Origin: an uncultured Collinsella sp.
Lineage (GTDB): Bacteria; Actinomycetota; Coriobacteriia; Coriobacteriales; Coriobacteriaceae
Direction: 5' to 3'
DNA: 64,000 nucleotides
NCBI GenBank assembly: GCA_934643145.1
Contig: CAKUBM010000011.1
Coordinates: forward strand, 4,225 to 68,224
In this document: piece by piece, positions 17,535-25,402 of the stretch
How positions within the stretch are numbered: position 1 is the stretch's first letter
Layout of the letters: each line of letters begins with the position of its first letter
The notes under the pieces: model-generated
The model's database searches: none
What the model saw: the letters and a program-made list of their open reading frames with translations, nothing else
What the model was told of the DNA's origin: nothing
Program-made: the position numbers and the translations under genes

Positions 17535-18635
17535 CTACTCATCCATGAGGTAGTAGTGACCCAGTGCGTCGGCGCCCAGAATGGCGTTTGCGACCATCTC
17601 GGGCGTCACCTCAAACGGCATGTTGCACATGGTGTCCTCGGGTGCACAGGCGGCCTCGGCAACGATCATGGCCTGCTCGCGCGTAAACTCGGCAACGCCA
17701 AGTTCCTTCATCGTGACCGGCAGACCCAGCTCGATGCAGAAGCCCAAGACCTCCTCGAGCTTCTCGGTCGGAGCATCCTCGAGCACCAGCTGGACGATGG
17801 TGCCAAAGGCGACCTTCTCGCCGTGGTACATGCCGTGGCACTCGGGCAGCAGCGTCAGGCCGTTGTGAATGGCGTGCGCGGCAGCAAGGCCGGAACTCTC
17901 AAAGCCAATGCCCGAAAGCAGCGTGTTGGCCTCGATGATATGCTCGACTGCAGGCGTGAGCGCACCCTTCTCCAGCGCGACCTTGGCCTTGACGCCATCG
18001 GCCATAAGCGTCTCGTAGCAGAGCTTGGCGAGCGCCAGACCGGCCATGCCGCCCTTGCCGCCAGCGCAGGTGCCACCGTCGGCATCATGCGTCGCCTGGG
18101 CCTCAAAGTAGGTTGCGAGCGCATCGCCCATACCGGAAACCGTCAGGCGCACCGGGCTCGCCGCGATAACCGTCGTATCCATCAGGACAATGTTGGGGTT
18201 TGCCTTAAGGAAGAGATATTTATCGAACTGGCCATCGTCGGTGTAGAGCACCGAAAGCGCCGAACACGGGGCATCGGTCGAAGCAATGGTGGGGCAAATG
18301 ATAACCGGGGACTCCAGGTAATAGGCGACGGCCTTCGCGGTGTCGAGGATCTTGCCGCCACCGACGCCGACGATGATGTCGCAACCGTTGTCGCGAGCGA
18401 GCGCAACCAGGCGATCAACCTCGCCCTTGGAGCACTCGCCGTTAAAGTCCTCAAACAGCAGCTCGGCCTTAGCCTCGGCAAAGCCGCCCTCGATCTTGGC
18501 ACCAACGCGCTTCTTGCCCGAAGGCGTCACGATGACGAGGGCCTTATCGCCGAGCGGCTCGACATAGGAGCCGAGCTTGGCGAGCTCGTCCGGACCCTGG
18601 ATGTACTTGCTGGGGCTATTGAAAATTGCAGCCAT
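17535..18635 (-). CDS. gldA: Glycerol dehydrogenase
   Basis: 366 residues. Family III metal-dependent alcohol dehydrogenase of the GldA type. The NAD site GVGGGKILDTAKAVA lies near residue 92 and is followed by PTIASTDAPCSALSV. Metal ligands lie in MGDALATYFEA (Asp), AAAHAIHNGLT (His near 253) and ECHGMYHGEKVAFG (His near 270). It oxidises glycerol to dihydroxyacetone with NAD+. A weak GGGAT lies before the ATG at 18635. It is next to an iron alcohol dehydrogenase on the same strand, but a strong terminator separates them, so it has its own promoter. Confidence 0.93.
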   Translation of the reverse strand: MAAIFNSPSKYIQGPDELAKLGSYVEPLGDKALVIVTPSGKKRVGAKIEGGFAEAKAELLFEDFNGECSKGEVDRLVALARDNGCDIIVGVGGGKILDTAKAVAYYLESPVIICPTIASTDAPCSALSVLYTDDGQFDKYLFLKANPNIVLMDTTVIAASPVRLTVSGMGDALATYFEAQATHDADGGTCAGGKGGMAGLALAKLCYETLMADGVKAKVALEKGALTPAVEHIIEANTLLSGIGFESSGLAAAHAIHNGLTLLPECHGMYHGEKVAFGTIVQLVLEDAPTEKLEEVLGFCIELGLPVTMKELGVAEFTREQAMIVAEAACAPEDTMCNMPFEVTPEMVANAILGADALGHYYLMDE

Positions 18636-18649
18636 AACTATCCCATTCT

Positions 18650-18697
18650 CTAAAAGAAAAAAAGAAAGGGGCTCCGTACAGATACGTGCGGAGCCCC
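18650..18697 (-). terminator. Terminator of the iron alcohol dehydrogenase gene
   Basis: GGGGCTCCG (18668-18676) pairs with CGGAGCCCC (18689-18697), followed on the minus strand by a U-rich tail (UUUCUUUUUUUCUUUU). Confidence 0.92.
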
Positions 18698-18719
18698 TCG
18701 TTACGATAACAAGAGTCGA

Positions 18720-19943
18720 TTAGAAATCGATGTCGGTGTCGTAGTAGCAGGCCTTGAGGATCTTCTCGAAGTCGGCAGCCTTGGTCTCACGCGGGTTCTC
18801 GGGCGTGCAGGCGTCGGTCTCGGCGTTCGCGGCGATCTCGGGCAGCTTGGCGAGGAACTCCTCCTCGGAAACCATCTGCGGGTTCTCGGCGTCGACCTTC
18901 ACGCCACCATTCGCGTAATCCTTGATGGACTGCGGAATGTTGAGCTGGTCGTTGAGGTCGCGAATCTTCTGGACGAGCGCAGCGATGAGCTCCTCGTTGG
19001 TCTCGCCGGGAAGGTGCAGGATCTCCTTGGCCACATAAGCGTAGCGCTCGGCAGCACGGGGATCCTTGGAGTTCCACTGGATGACCTTGCCCAGGTACAT
19101 GGCGTTAGCAGCACCGTGGATGATGTGGCCGTTCTCAAAGGCTGCACCGGTCTTGTGAGCCATGGAGTGAACGATGCCCAGCAGGCCCGAGGAGAAGGCG
19201 ATACCGGCGATGCACTGAGCCTCGTGCATGTGTTGACGGGCCTCATGGTCGCCAGCATAGGACTTGGGCAGCCACTCGACGATCTCGCGGATGCCGTGCA
19301 GAGCGTTGGCGTCGGTGAACATAGAGGCGAAGGTGGAAACGTAGGCCTCCATGCAGTGGGTCAGAGCATCCATGCCGGTGTGAGCGCACAGCTTGGCGGG
19401 CATGGTGTAGGTGAGCTCGGGGTCGACGATGGCGACATCAGGGGTGATGTTGAAGTCGGCCAGCGGGTACTTGATGCCCTTGGCGTAGTCGGTGATGACG
19501 GAGAAGGCAGTGACCTCGGTAGCGGTACCGGAGGTAGAGGAGATGGCGCAGAAATGAGCCTTCTGACGCAGCTCGGGGAAGCTGAACGGCTGGATGATGT
19601 TGTCGAAGGACTCCTCGGGATACTCGTAGAAGACCCACATGGCCTTAGCGGCATCGATGGGCGAGCCGCCGCCGATGGCGATAATCCAGTCGGGCTCGAA
19701 CTCGCGCATGGCCTCGGCGCCCTTCATGACCGTCTCGATGGACGGGTCGGACTCGACGCCCTCGAACAGCTTGACCTCCATGCCGGCCTCTTTGAGGTCG
19801 GCCTCGACGTCCTGCAAGAACCCGCCGCGACGCATAGAGCTGCCGCCAGAAACGATGATGGCCTTCTTGCCCTTGAGGTTCTTCACCTCGTGGCGAGCGC
19901 CCTCACCAAAGTACAGATCGCGAGGATTGGTAAAACGTCCCAT
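18720..19943 (-). CDS. Iron-containing alcohol dehydrogenase (butanol/1,3-propanediol type)
   Basis: 407 residues. NAD-binding IIAIGGGSPIDAAKAMWVFYE near residue 90, then SSTSGTATEVTAFSVITD. Fe ligands are in the region GMDALTHCMEAYVS, HSMAHKTGAAFENGHIIHG and similar. It matches the clostridial-type group-III dehydrogenases that reduce aldehydes to alcohols in fermentation. TTAGGAGG lies 8 bases before ATG 19943; the longer reading to 19994 is unlikely. A single-gene transcript, with terminator behind and a 500-bp upstream region holding operator-like sites. Confidence 0.92.
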   Translation of the reverse strand: MGRFTNPRDLYFGEGARHEVKNLKGKKAIIVSGGSSMRRGGFLQDVEADLKEAGMEVKLFEGVESDPSIETVMKGAEAMREFEPDWIIAIGGGSPIDAAKAMWVFYEYPEESFDNIIQPFSFPELRQKAHFCAISSTSGTATEVTAFSVITDYAKGIKYPLADFNITPDVAIVDPELTYTMPAKLCAHTGMDALTHCMEAYVSTFASMFTDANALHGIREIVEWLPKSYAGDHEARQHMHEAQCIAGIAFSSGLLGIVHSMAHKTGAAFENGHIIHGAANAMYLGKVIQWNSKDPRAAERYAYVAKEILHLPGETNEELIAALVQKIRDLNDQLNIPQSIKDYANGGVKVDAENPQMVSEEEFLAKLPEIAANAETDACTPENPRETKAADFEKILKACYYDTDIDF

Positions 19944-20443
19944 ACTGTGCCTCCTAAACAAGCCCCTCTTAGACTTGTGTATATAACGGAGCACCCGATT
20001 GGCTCCGTTAGGACCGTTTTGTGCGTTGCCGGCGATGACAATGCACGATGTCTAAACGTCTCAACGCTCAGACAAACACTATTTTACCGTTCTGGTTGGT
20101 CAGTTATTCACCTAAAGCCGCCAATGATGAAACGTTTTTTCTATCCCCGAAGACCCTTGTGTGGCATCCATACCCCCAAGCTGGGCAAACGTTTTATCAA
20201 GGTTGACTACATATCCCGGGCAGGACGGTGCCCCTCCAAAATATGCACCGTTCGCCGCCAAATATCGACCGTTTGCGGCACCGTGATACCACTCGGTCGT
20301 CCAAGGTGCCGACATTTGTGCGACATCCGTCTTCGTGGTGCAAAGGTGCAAGTCCAAGTGCGGCACCCCCGGTGTGCCACATGCGGGTAAACTAGAACTT
20401 TATATAGAGATATTTGAACCCTAACCGCAGCAAAGGAGGCTCC
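19944..20443. promoter_or_regulatory. Divergent 500-bp control region with two LacI-type boxes
   Basis: No gene seen. Two sites share the AAACGTTTT core of LacI/PurR/CcpA-type operators: TGAAACGTTTTTTC at about 20128-20141 and GCAAACGTTTTATC at 20185-20198, 57 bp apart. An AT-rich TTTATATAGAG stretch before the plus-strand gene (20399-20409) is a possible -10. The region lies between a fermentative alcohol dehydrogenase and a hypothetical gene, so sugar-linked control is plausible but unproven. Confidence 0.45.
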
Positions 20444-21520
20444 ATGGCATTCGATCCCATTCAAGAGGATTGCCATCGCCTCGTTCTTGAGGCCTTGCGC
20501 CGTGACAATATCCCGCTCACCGACGCTGCCGCCGTAGAGCGTCTGATGGAACAATTCACCCGCAACCCCGCACCGCTCATCGTGCACGACCGCGACCGCG
20601 CCGGGCACCTCATTGCCAAGGTGATCGAGGCTGTCGACTACCGCATCCCCTTTATCCCCGACGACGCCCAGGCAGAGCAAGAAGAAGCCGCAGCCGAGAA
20701 CATGCTCCGCGAGGCAGCCGCGCTCGATCCGGCCAACTGGGATGCCCAGCGCATGCTGACGGCGCTCACCGCCGAATCCAACGAGGAATACGTGCAATAT
20801 CTGGTGTCCAAGTGCGACGAGGTGGAGCACGATCTGGCGCTCAAGATTGCCTCGGCGCAGGACCCCTACGAGCGCGAGGCCGCTGGCGACCTTATGCGCC
20901 GCCCCTACCTGCGCTGGCTTGCCGCCTTGGCATCGCGCACGCTCATTAGCGGCCGCTACCGCATGTCGCTCGAAGCCGCAAACCGCAGCCTCGACTTTGC
21001 CCCCAACGATCCTGCCGGCGTCCGCCACACCGCAATGCTCGCCATGGCAAAGCTCGAATACCCCGCTGAGGAGCTCAAGCGCTTTCGCTCTGCCCACTCC
21101 GTCCCCTATCTCGCCAACACGCCGCTGCGCCGTCGTCCCAAGGATGCAGAACGCGACTTGGACCCGTGGACGCTCATCGCGCTGATGAGCGCTGCCTGGC
21201 GCGAGCTGGACTACGAGGGTGCCGAGCACTACCTGCGCATCCTTGCGCGCTCGTGCCCGCACGCAGCCGAGGCGCTCTACTTCCAAACCGAGTTTCCCGA
21301 TGGCGTCTATGCCCGCGTCAACGTGGGCGTGGGCTCCACCGATGAGCTCGTCCTTGCCCTGTCCGAGGCGACGCCGGTGCTACAGGAGGGCCTGGGCGCG
21401 CCCGACAACGCCAGCTTTGCCGCCTGGGTCGCCACCAACGACATCGTGCGCTCCCAGATCGACGAGCGCATCCTGCGGGCGGCCGAGCAGGGCTTACCGT
21501 TTAAGGGAGGAGACCTCTAA
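20444..21520 (+). CDS. Helical-repeat (TPR-like) protein of unknown function
   Basis: 358 residues, rich in Ala, Leu, Glu and Arg, with no signal peptide or membrane span. The segments LREAAALDPANWDAQRMLTAL, RMSLEAANRSLDFAPNDPAGV and LDYEGAEHYLRILARSCPHAAEAL have tetratricopeptide spacing. AAAGGAGG precedes ATG 20444. Its stop overlaps the ATG of the next gene (TAATG), showing translational coupling. The two neighbours are alike in size and repeat style and probably share ancestry. No enzymatic motif found. Position directly before murT-gatD hints at a cell-envelope role but is not evidence of it. Confidence 0.7.
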   Translation: MAFDPIQEDCHRLVLEALRRDNIPLTDAAAVERLMEQFTRNPAPLIVHDRDRAGHLIAKVIEAVDYRIPFIPDDAQAEQEEAAAENMLREAAALDPANWDAQRMLTALTAESNEEYVQYLVSKCDEVEHDLALKIASAQDPYEREAAGDLMRRPYLRWLAALASRTLISGRYRMSLEAANRSLDFAPNDPAGVRHTAMLAMAKLEYPAEELKRFRSAHSVPYLANTPLRRRPKDAERDLDPWTLIALMSAAWRELDYEGAEHYLRILARSCPHAAEALYFQTEFPDGVYARVNVGVGSTDELVLALSEATPVLQEGLGAPDNASFAAWVATNDIVRSQIDERILRAAEQGLPFKGGDL

Positions 21521-22563
21521 TGGATCCGAGCGTCTACATCCCCGCCTACCTGGAGCGCACCTATCTGGCGTCGCACCCCGAGCTCACCGATGCAGCACGC
21601 GAGCTTGTCCATAACGACATCAGTGCGAATCCTCACAAGTACGCGCAGTCCGAGCATGCCCAGGCGCTGCTGTCCTATGCCGGTGTTCATCGCCACCTGC
21701 TCGACGAGCTCCATCGCATTGAGGACATGGGCAGCGACGAGGAGTTCGAGCAGACGCGCAACCGCCTGTTCGACGATATGCGTGATGAGCTGCTCAAGAT
21801 CGTCCGCATCGATGCGCTGGCCGTCGATGCCCAGCTGCTCGCCATCATTTTGGCGGACACGCCCGTCGACGCCTGCCTGGGCGACCTGATGAAGCTCGAG
21901 ACGAGCACGGCCGACTACCTGCAACAGAGCGTGCCCGGGTTTGATATGGAGGCCCCGCACTACTGGGCCAATAATGTTTTGGCCGACGGTGTCACCGCAG
22001 CGGACCTTACCGTGAGCGAGCCGGCCCTTATCGGGTGGCTCCACACGCTCGAGGCCATCTCGCAGCTGTGCATGGCGAGCGCCCGCTACCGCGCTGCTGC
22101 CAACTACGCCCGCCGCGTCCTTAAAGCAGAAGGCTATCCCACTCGGGCCGCAGGCACCGTGTTGCTCGCCCTCGCTCGTCTGGAAGACCAGGACGGCTTT
22201 TTTGCCCTGGCGCATCAGCTCGAGGAACAGATGGGGGCAGACGCACTCGAAAACTCTCCTTGGTACCTGCTCGCCCGCACGATTCTGCTGTTCAAAACAA
22301 ACAAGATGCGCCCGGCGACGCGCGCGCTGCGTGAGTTCGCTAACCGTTGCGAGGGCGGCGCGTTTTTCTTGCTGAACCCCATGTACCAGACGCCGTATCT
22401 TCCCTGCCGGCCCGAGCCGCGCGACCCCTGGGACCTCTCGCACCAGGCGGTTTGGGAAGCCGACGGCATTATCTCGGACACCCCCGACTTTGCCCCCTGG
22501 GCCAACGCCTGCGAAGACGTATCGCAGCTTGCCCAGGAATTTGCGCGCCGCTACGGCTTTTAG
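21520..22563 (+). CDS. Helical-repeat protein of unknown function (partner of the upstream gene)
   Basis: 347 residues, cytoplasmic, predicted almost all alpha-helical. Repeat-like segments include MASARYRAAANYARRVLKAEGYPTRAAG and LARTILLFKTNKMRPATRALREF (shown in part). The C-terminal portion has Pro-rich PMYQTPYLPCRPEPRDPWD. The ATG at 21520 overlaps the preceding stop codon. No known enzymatic motif. The pair is read as one operon with murT-gatD, which begins 45 bp later. Confidence 0.7.
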   Translation: MDPSVYIPAYLERTYLASHPELTDAARELVHNDISANPHKYAQSEHAQALLSYAGVHRHLLDELHRIEDMGSDEEFEQTRNRLFDDMRDELLKIVRIDALAVDAQLLAIILADTPVDACLGDLMKLETSTADYLQQSVPGFDMEAPHYWANNVLADGVTAADLTVSEPALIGWLHTLEAISQLCMASARYRAAANYARRVLKAEGYPTRAAGTVLLALARLEDQDGFFALAHQLEEQMGADALENSPWYLLARTILLFKTNKMRPATRALREFANRCEGGAFFLLNPMYQTPYLPCRPEPRDPWDLSHQAVWEADGIISDTPDFAPWANACEDVSQLAQEFARRYGF

Positions 22564-22608
22564 CGACGCGATCGCCCCGACCATGTCATCTATGTTAGGA
22601 ACGGCTTC

Positions 22609-24786
22609 ATGAACCTCCGCTCATCTCTCGCCTGCACCTCGAGCGATATCGCCCGCTGGGGACTGCGCTCTGTCCTCAAACGCCAGGGTGGCGTGCTTCC
22701 CGGCCGCATCGCCATGAAGATCGACCCCGAGCTGCTAAGCGACCTCGCCGGCCTCGTCGACCGCAGCGTGGTGATTACCGGTACTAATGGCAAGACCACC
22801 ACCTCCAACCTCATCGCTGACGCCGTTGCTGCCAGCGGCGCTACCGTGGTGTGTAACCGTGCCGGCAACAATATGGAGCCTGGTGTGGTGGGTGCTCTGC
22901 TCGAGGCCCGCGGCGGCCTTAAGCACGCCAGCAGCGGCAAGCGCGTGGGCGTTTTTGAGTGCGACGAGCTCTACACCGTACGCGTTCTGCCCAAGCTCAA
23001 ACCGACGTACTTTGTGCTGCTCAACCTGTTCCGCGACCAGCTAGACCGCTACGGCGAGATCGACCATACCCAAGACGTCATCGCCCATGCGTTGGAGCTC
23101 TCTCCGACGACAACGCTCATCTACAACGCCGACGATCCGCTGTGCGCCTCGATCGCCGCGCGCGTCCCCAACACGAGCATCGCCTTTGGCATCGACGGCG
23201 CCACGGGCACCGAGTCCGACCGCATTAGCGACTCGCGCTTTTGCTCGCAGTGCAACGCCCCGTTGGAGTACGACTACGTACAGTACGGACAGCTCGGAGC
23301 CTATCATTGCCCTTCGTGCGGCTGGGGTCGCCCCGCGCTGCTCCGCCGCGTGACGGGCGTTGAGCTCGGCTGCGACGGCTACGGCTTTGACCTGGCCTTT
23401 GGACCCGAGGCCAACGCGCCCGCCGTGCACATCGCCACGCGCTACAACGGCCTGTACATGGTCTATAACGTCGCCGCTGCCTTCTTTGCGGCGCACGAGC
23501 TGGGCGTGGACGCGGCGCATCTGCAGCCCACGCTTAATGCCTACGTGCCCGCCGGCGGACGCATGGGCCGCTGGGATATTGCCGGCCGCACCGTCGAGGC
23601 CAACCTGGCCAAGAATCCCGTGGGCTTCGATCGCCAGATCCAGTCCATTAAAACGGCAGGTGGCAGGCTCTGCGCCTTCTTCCTCAACGACAACGATGCC
23701 GACGGCCACGATGTCTCGTGGATCTACGATGTCGACTTCGAGCGCATCGCCGACACGCCGGGTCTTGTCGCCTTTGCCGGAGGCACGCGTGCGCACGACA
23801 TGCAGGTACGCCTCAAGTACGCCGGCATCGATGCCGCGATTATCTCGGACGTCGCGCAGGCGATCGGCGCCGTGGCAGACGAGGCCGCCGATGACACCTT
23901 CTACGCCGTCGCCAACTACACGGCCTTCCCGCCGCTGGTCAAGGAGCTCGACGGACTCAAAGGCACCGATGCGGCCACGGTTGCCGCCCACACTGCACCG
24001 TGCGCCGATGGTAGCGCTGTCCCCACCGATATTGCGCCGGTCGAGCTTTCGCGCCCGCTGCGCATCGTCTATCTGTACCCCGATGCCCTTAACCTCTACG
24101 GCGACGGCGGCAACGTCATCGCCCTCGAACGCCGCTGCGCCTGGCGTGGCATTCCCGTGCGTGTAGACGAGGTCCGTATGGGCGAAACGCTTGATTTGAC
24201 CGATGCCGATATCGTCATGATGGGCGGCGGTGCCGACCGCGATCAGCTGGCCGTGGCACACGAACTGCTCGCTCAAAAAGACAAGGTCGCGGCCTATGTT
24301 GAAGACGGCGGTTCGCTGCTTGCCATCTGCGGCAGCTACCAGCTGCTCGGCCGTTCGTACTATATGGGCGAGGATCGCATCGAGGGTCTGGGCGTCATTG
24401 CCGCCGAAACCGTACGCGGCTCCGACCGCCTGATCGGCAACGTCGCCGTCAAGACCGACCTGGCACCCGAGCCCTTTGTGGGATTCGAGAACCACGGCGG
24501 CCGCACCCTGCTCGATACAGCGGCCACGCCGCTCGGAAGGTCCGTCGTCACGGGAACCGGCAACAACGGCGACGATGGTCTTGAGGGTCTCATCTACAAG
24601 GGCGTCATCGGCACGTACCTGCACGGTCCGGCGCTACCCAAGAATCCCGAACTCGCCGACTGGCTGATCACCCACGCCCTCGAGCGCCGCGGCGACGTGC
24701 AAGCCACGGCCCTGCTGCCACTTAAGCCCCTCGACGACACCTACGAACACGCCGCCCACGACGCCGCCATGAAACTCCTCCCCTAA
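22609..24786 (+). CDS. murT: Fused lipid II isoglutaminyl synthase, MurT-GatD
   Basis: 725 residues. MurT portion (1 to about 465): Mur-ligase P-loop VVITGTNGKTTTSNLIADA near residue 60, and a zinc ribbon CSQCNAPLEY ... YHCPSCGWG near 211-235. C-terminal DUF1727 contains NLAKNPVGFDRQIQSIK. GatD portion (from about 484): LYGDGGNVIALERR, the amidotransferase nucleophile Cys in AICGSYQLLG near 571, VGFENHGGRTLLD and the His in GTYLHGPALPKNPELAD. Elsewhere these are usually two proteins forming a complex. Here they are one chain. It amidates D-Glu of lipid II stem peptide to D-isoGln using glutamine and ATP at the inner membrane face. AGGAAC precedes ATG 22609. Confidence 0.93.
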   Translation: MNLRSSLACTSSDIARWGLRSVLKRQGGVLPGRIAMKIDPELLSDLAGLVDRSVVITGTNGKTTTSNLIADAVAASGATVVCNRAGNNMEPGVVGALLEARGGLKHASSGKRVGVFECDELYTVRVLPKLKPTYFVLLNLFRDQLDRYGEIDHTQDVIAHALELSPTTTLIYNADDPLCASIAARVPNTSIAFGIDGATGTESDRISDSRFCSQCNAPLEYDYVQYGQLGAYHCPSCGWGRPALLRRVTGVELGCDGYGFDLAFGPEANAPAVHIATRYNGLYMVYNVAAAFFAAHELGVDAAHLQPTLNAYVPAGGRMGRWDIAGRTVEANLAKNPVGFDRQIQSIKTAGGRLCAFFLNDNDADGHDVSWIYDVDFERIADTPGLVAFAGGTRAHDMQVRLKYAGIDAAIISDVAQAIGAVADEAADDTFYAVANYTAFPPLVKELDGLKGTDAATVAAHTAPCADGSAVPTDIAPVELSRPLRIVYLYPDALNLYGDGGNVIALERRCAWRGIPVRVDEVRMGETLDLTDADIVMMGGGADRDQLAVAHELLAQKDKVAAYVEDGGSLLAICGSYQLLGRSYYMGEDRIEGLGVIAAETVRGSDRLIGNVAVKTDLAPEPFVGFENHGGRTLLDTAATPLGRSVVTGTGNNGDDGLEGLIYKGVIGTYLHGPALPKNPELADWLITHALERRGDVQATALLPLKPLDDTYEHAAHDAAMKLLP

Positions 24787-24821
24787 CCACCACAAAGGGG
24801 ACAGGCACCTTTGTGGTGGTT
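24785..24821. repeat. REP-like palindrome after murT-gatD
   Basis: AACCACCACAAAGG (24785-24798) pairs exactly with CCTTTGTGGTGGTT (24808-24821), with loop GGACAGGCA. It starts at the murT-gatD stop codon and could also act as its terminator. A near-copy in reverse orientation is at 57981-58015. Confidence 0.8.
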
Positions 24822-24879
24822 TTCCAGTTTGCCAACGATATACGCGCCGGCAAAAAAGTCTGCTATACTCTTTCCCGCT

Positions 24880-24956
24880 GTCCCCATCGTCTAGCGGCCA
24901 AGGACGCCACCCTTTCAAGGTGGATATCGCGGGTTCGAATCCCGCTGGGGGCACCA
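24880..24956 (+). tRNA. tRNA-Glu (anticodon UUC)
   Basis: A complete cloverleaf with encoded CCA. Acceptor GUCCCCA pairs with UGGGGGC (one G-U). The anticodon stem CCACC/GGUGG encloses loop CUUUCAA with anticodon UUC. The T arm is GCGGG-UUCGAAU-CCCGC. A possible -10, TATACT, lies at 24864-24869. Confidence 0.97.
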
Positions 24957-24966
24957 TTTGAAATGC

Positions 24967-25000
24967 AAAGCCCGTTACCCTTGTGGTGACGGGCTTTTTT
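24967..25000 (+). terminator. tRNA-Glu terminator
   Basis: AAAGCCCGT pairs with ACGGGCTTTTTT around a short loop. It begins 11 bases after the tRNA. Confidence 0.92.
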
Positions 25001-25057
25001 CTCCAACGCCGGGATTCGAACCCCGAAGGCATAAAATCACACTGTCATCCAAGGGCC

Positions 25058-25278
25058 CGTGGACAAAAAATAGCAAATATGAGTACTGTTACCAATTTAG
25101 TAACAGCGATTTCATGCCATCAGAAGGCAATTTGGACGCCAGGCGTCCTACGGCGGAGGAATTACAGGCGCTTATCAGCTAAGTACTTGGACATATGTTG
25201 CGTAACACTGCATATTTTGCAAAAAGATAATGCTACAGGACTTGTGACAGTACTCATATTTGGCGTTTTTTGTCCACG
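25058..25278. mobile_element. MITE-like element with 35-bp imperfect terminal inverted repeats
   Basis: The arms at 25058-25092 and 25244-25278 match at 31 of 35 positions; both begin CGTGGACAAAAAA. The element is 221 bp, more AT-rich than its neighbours, and contains only a 22-codon reading frame (25114-25182). No transposase. It sits directly downstream of tRNA-Glu. Target-site duplication is not obvious. It could instead be a large structured RNA. The remaining bases 25001-25057 and 25279-25337 hold nothing recognised. Confidence 0.6.
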
Positions 25279-25337
25279 ACCCCTTATTGCGTGGGACGAA
25301 TCAGTTGCAAAACGGACTCCAAAGCGTCCTTCGCAAA

Positions 25338-25373
25338 CAAAAAGCCGGGGCCCGCGCGATGCGGACCCCGGCT
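25338..25373 (-). terminator. Terminator of glutamine synthetase gene
   Basis: AGCCGGGG-CCGC (25343-25355) pairs with GCGG-CCCCGGCT (25361-25373), followed on the minus strand by UUUUUG. Confidence 0.92.
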
Positions 25374-25402
25374 CAATACCGTGACGATATGTCAGTTACG
25401 CT

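Noticed and set aside
25001..25182. A 74-codon plus-strand frame just after the tRNA
   Set aside because: It starts in the tRNA terminator and crosses the left inverted repeat of the MITE-like element; no homology or ribosome site.
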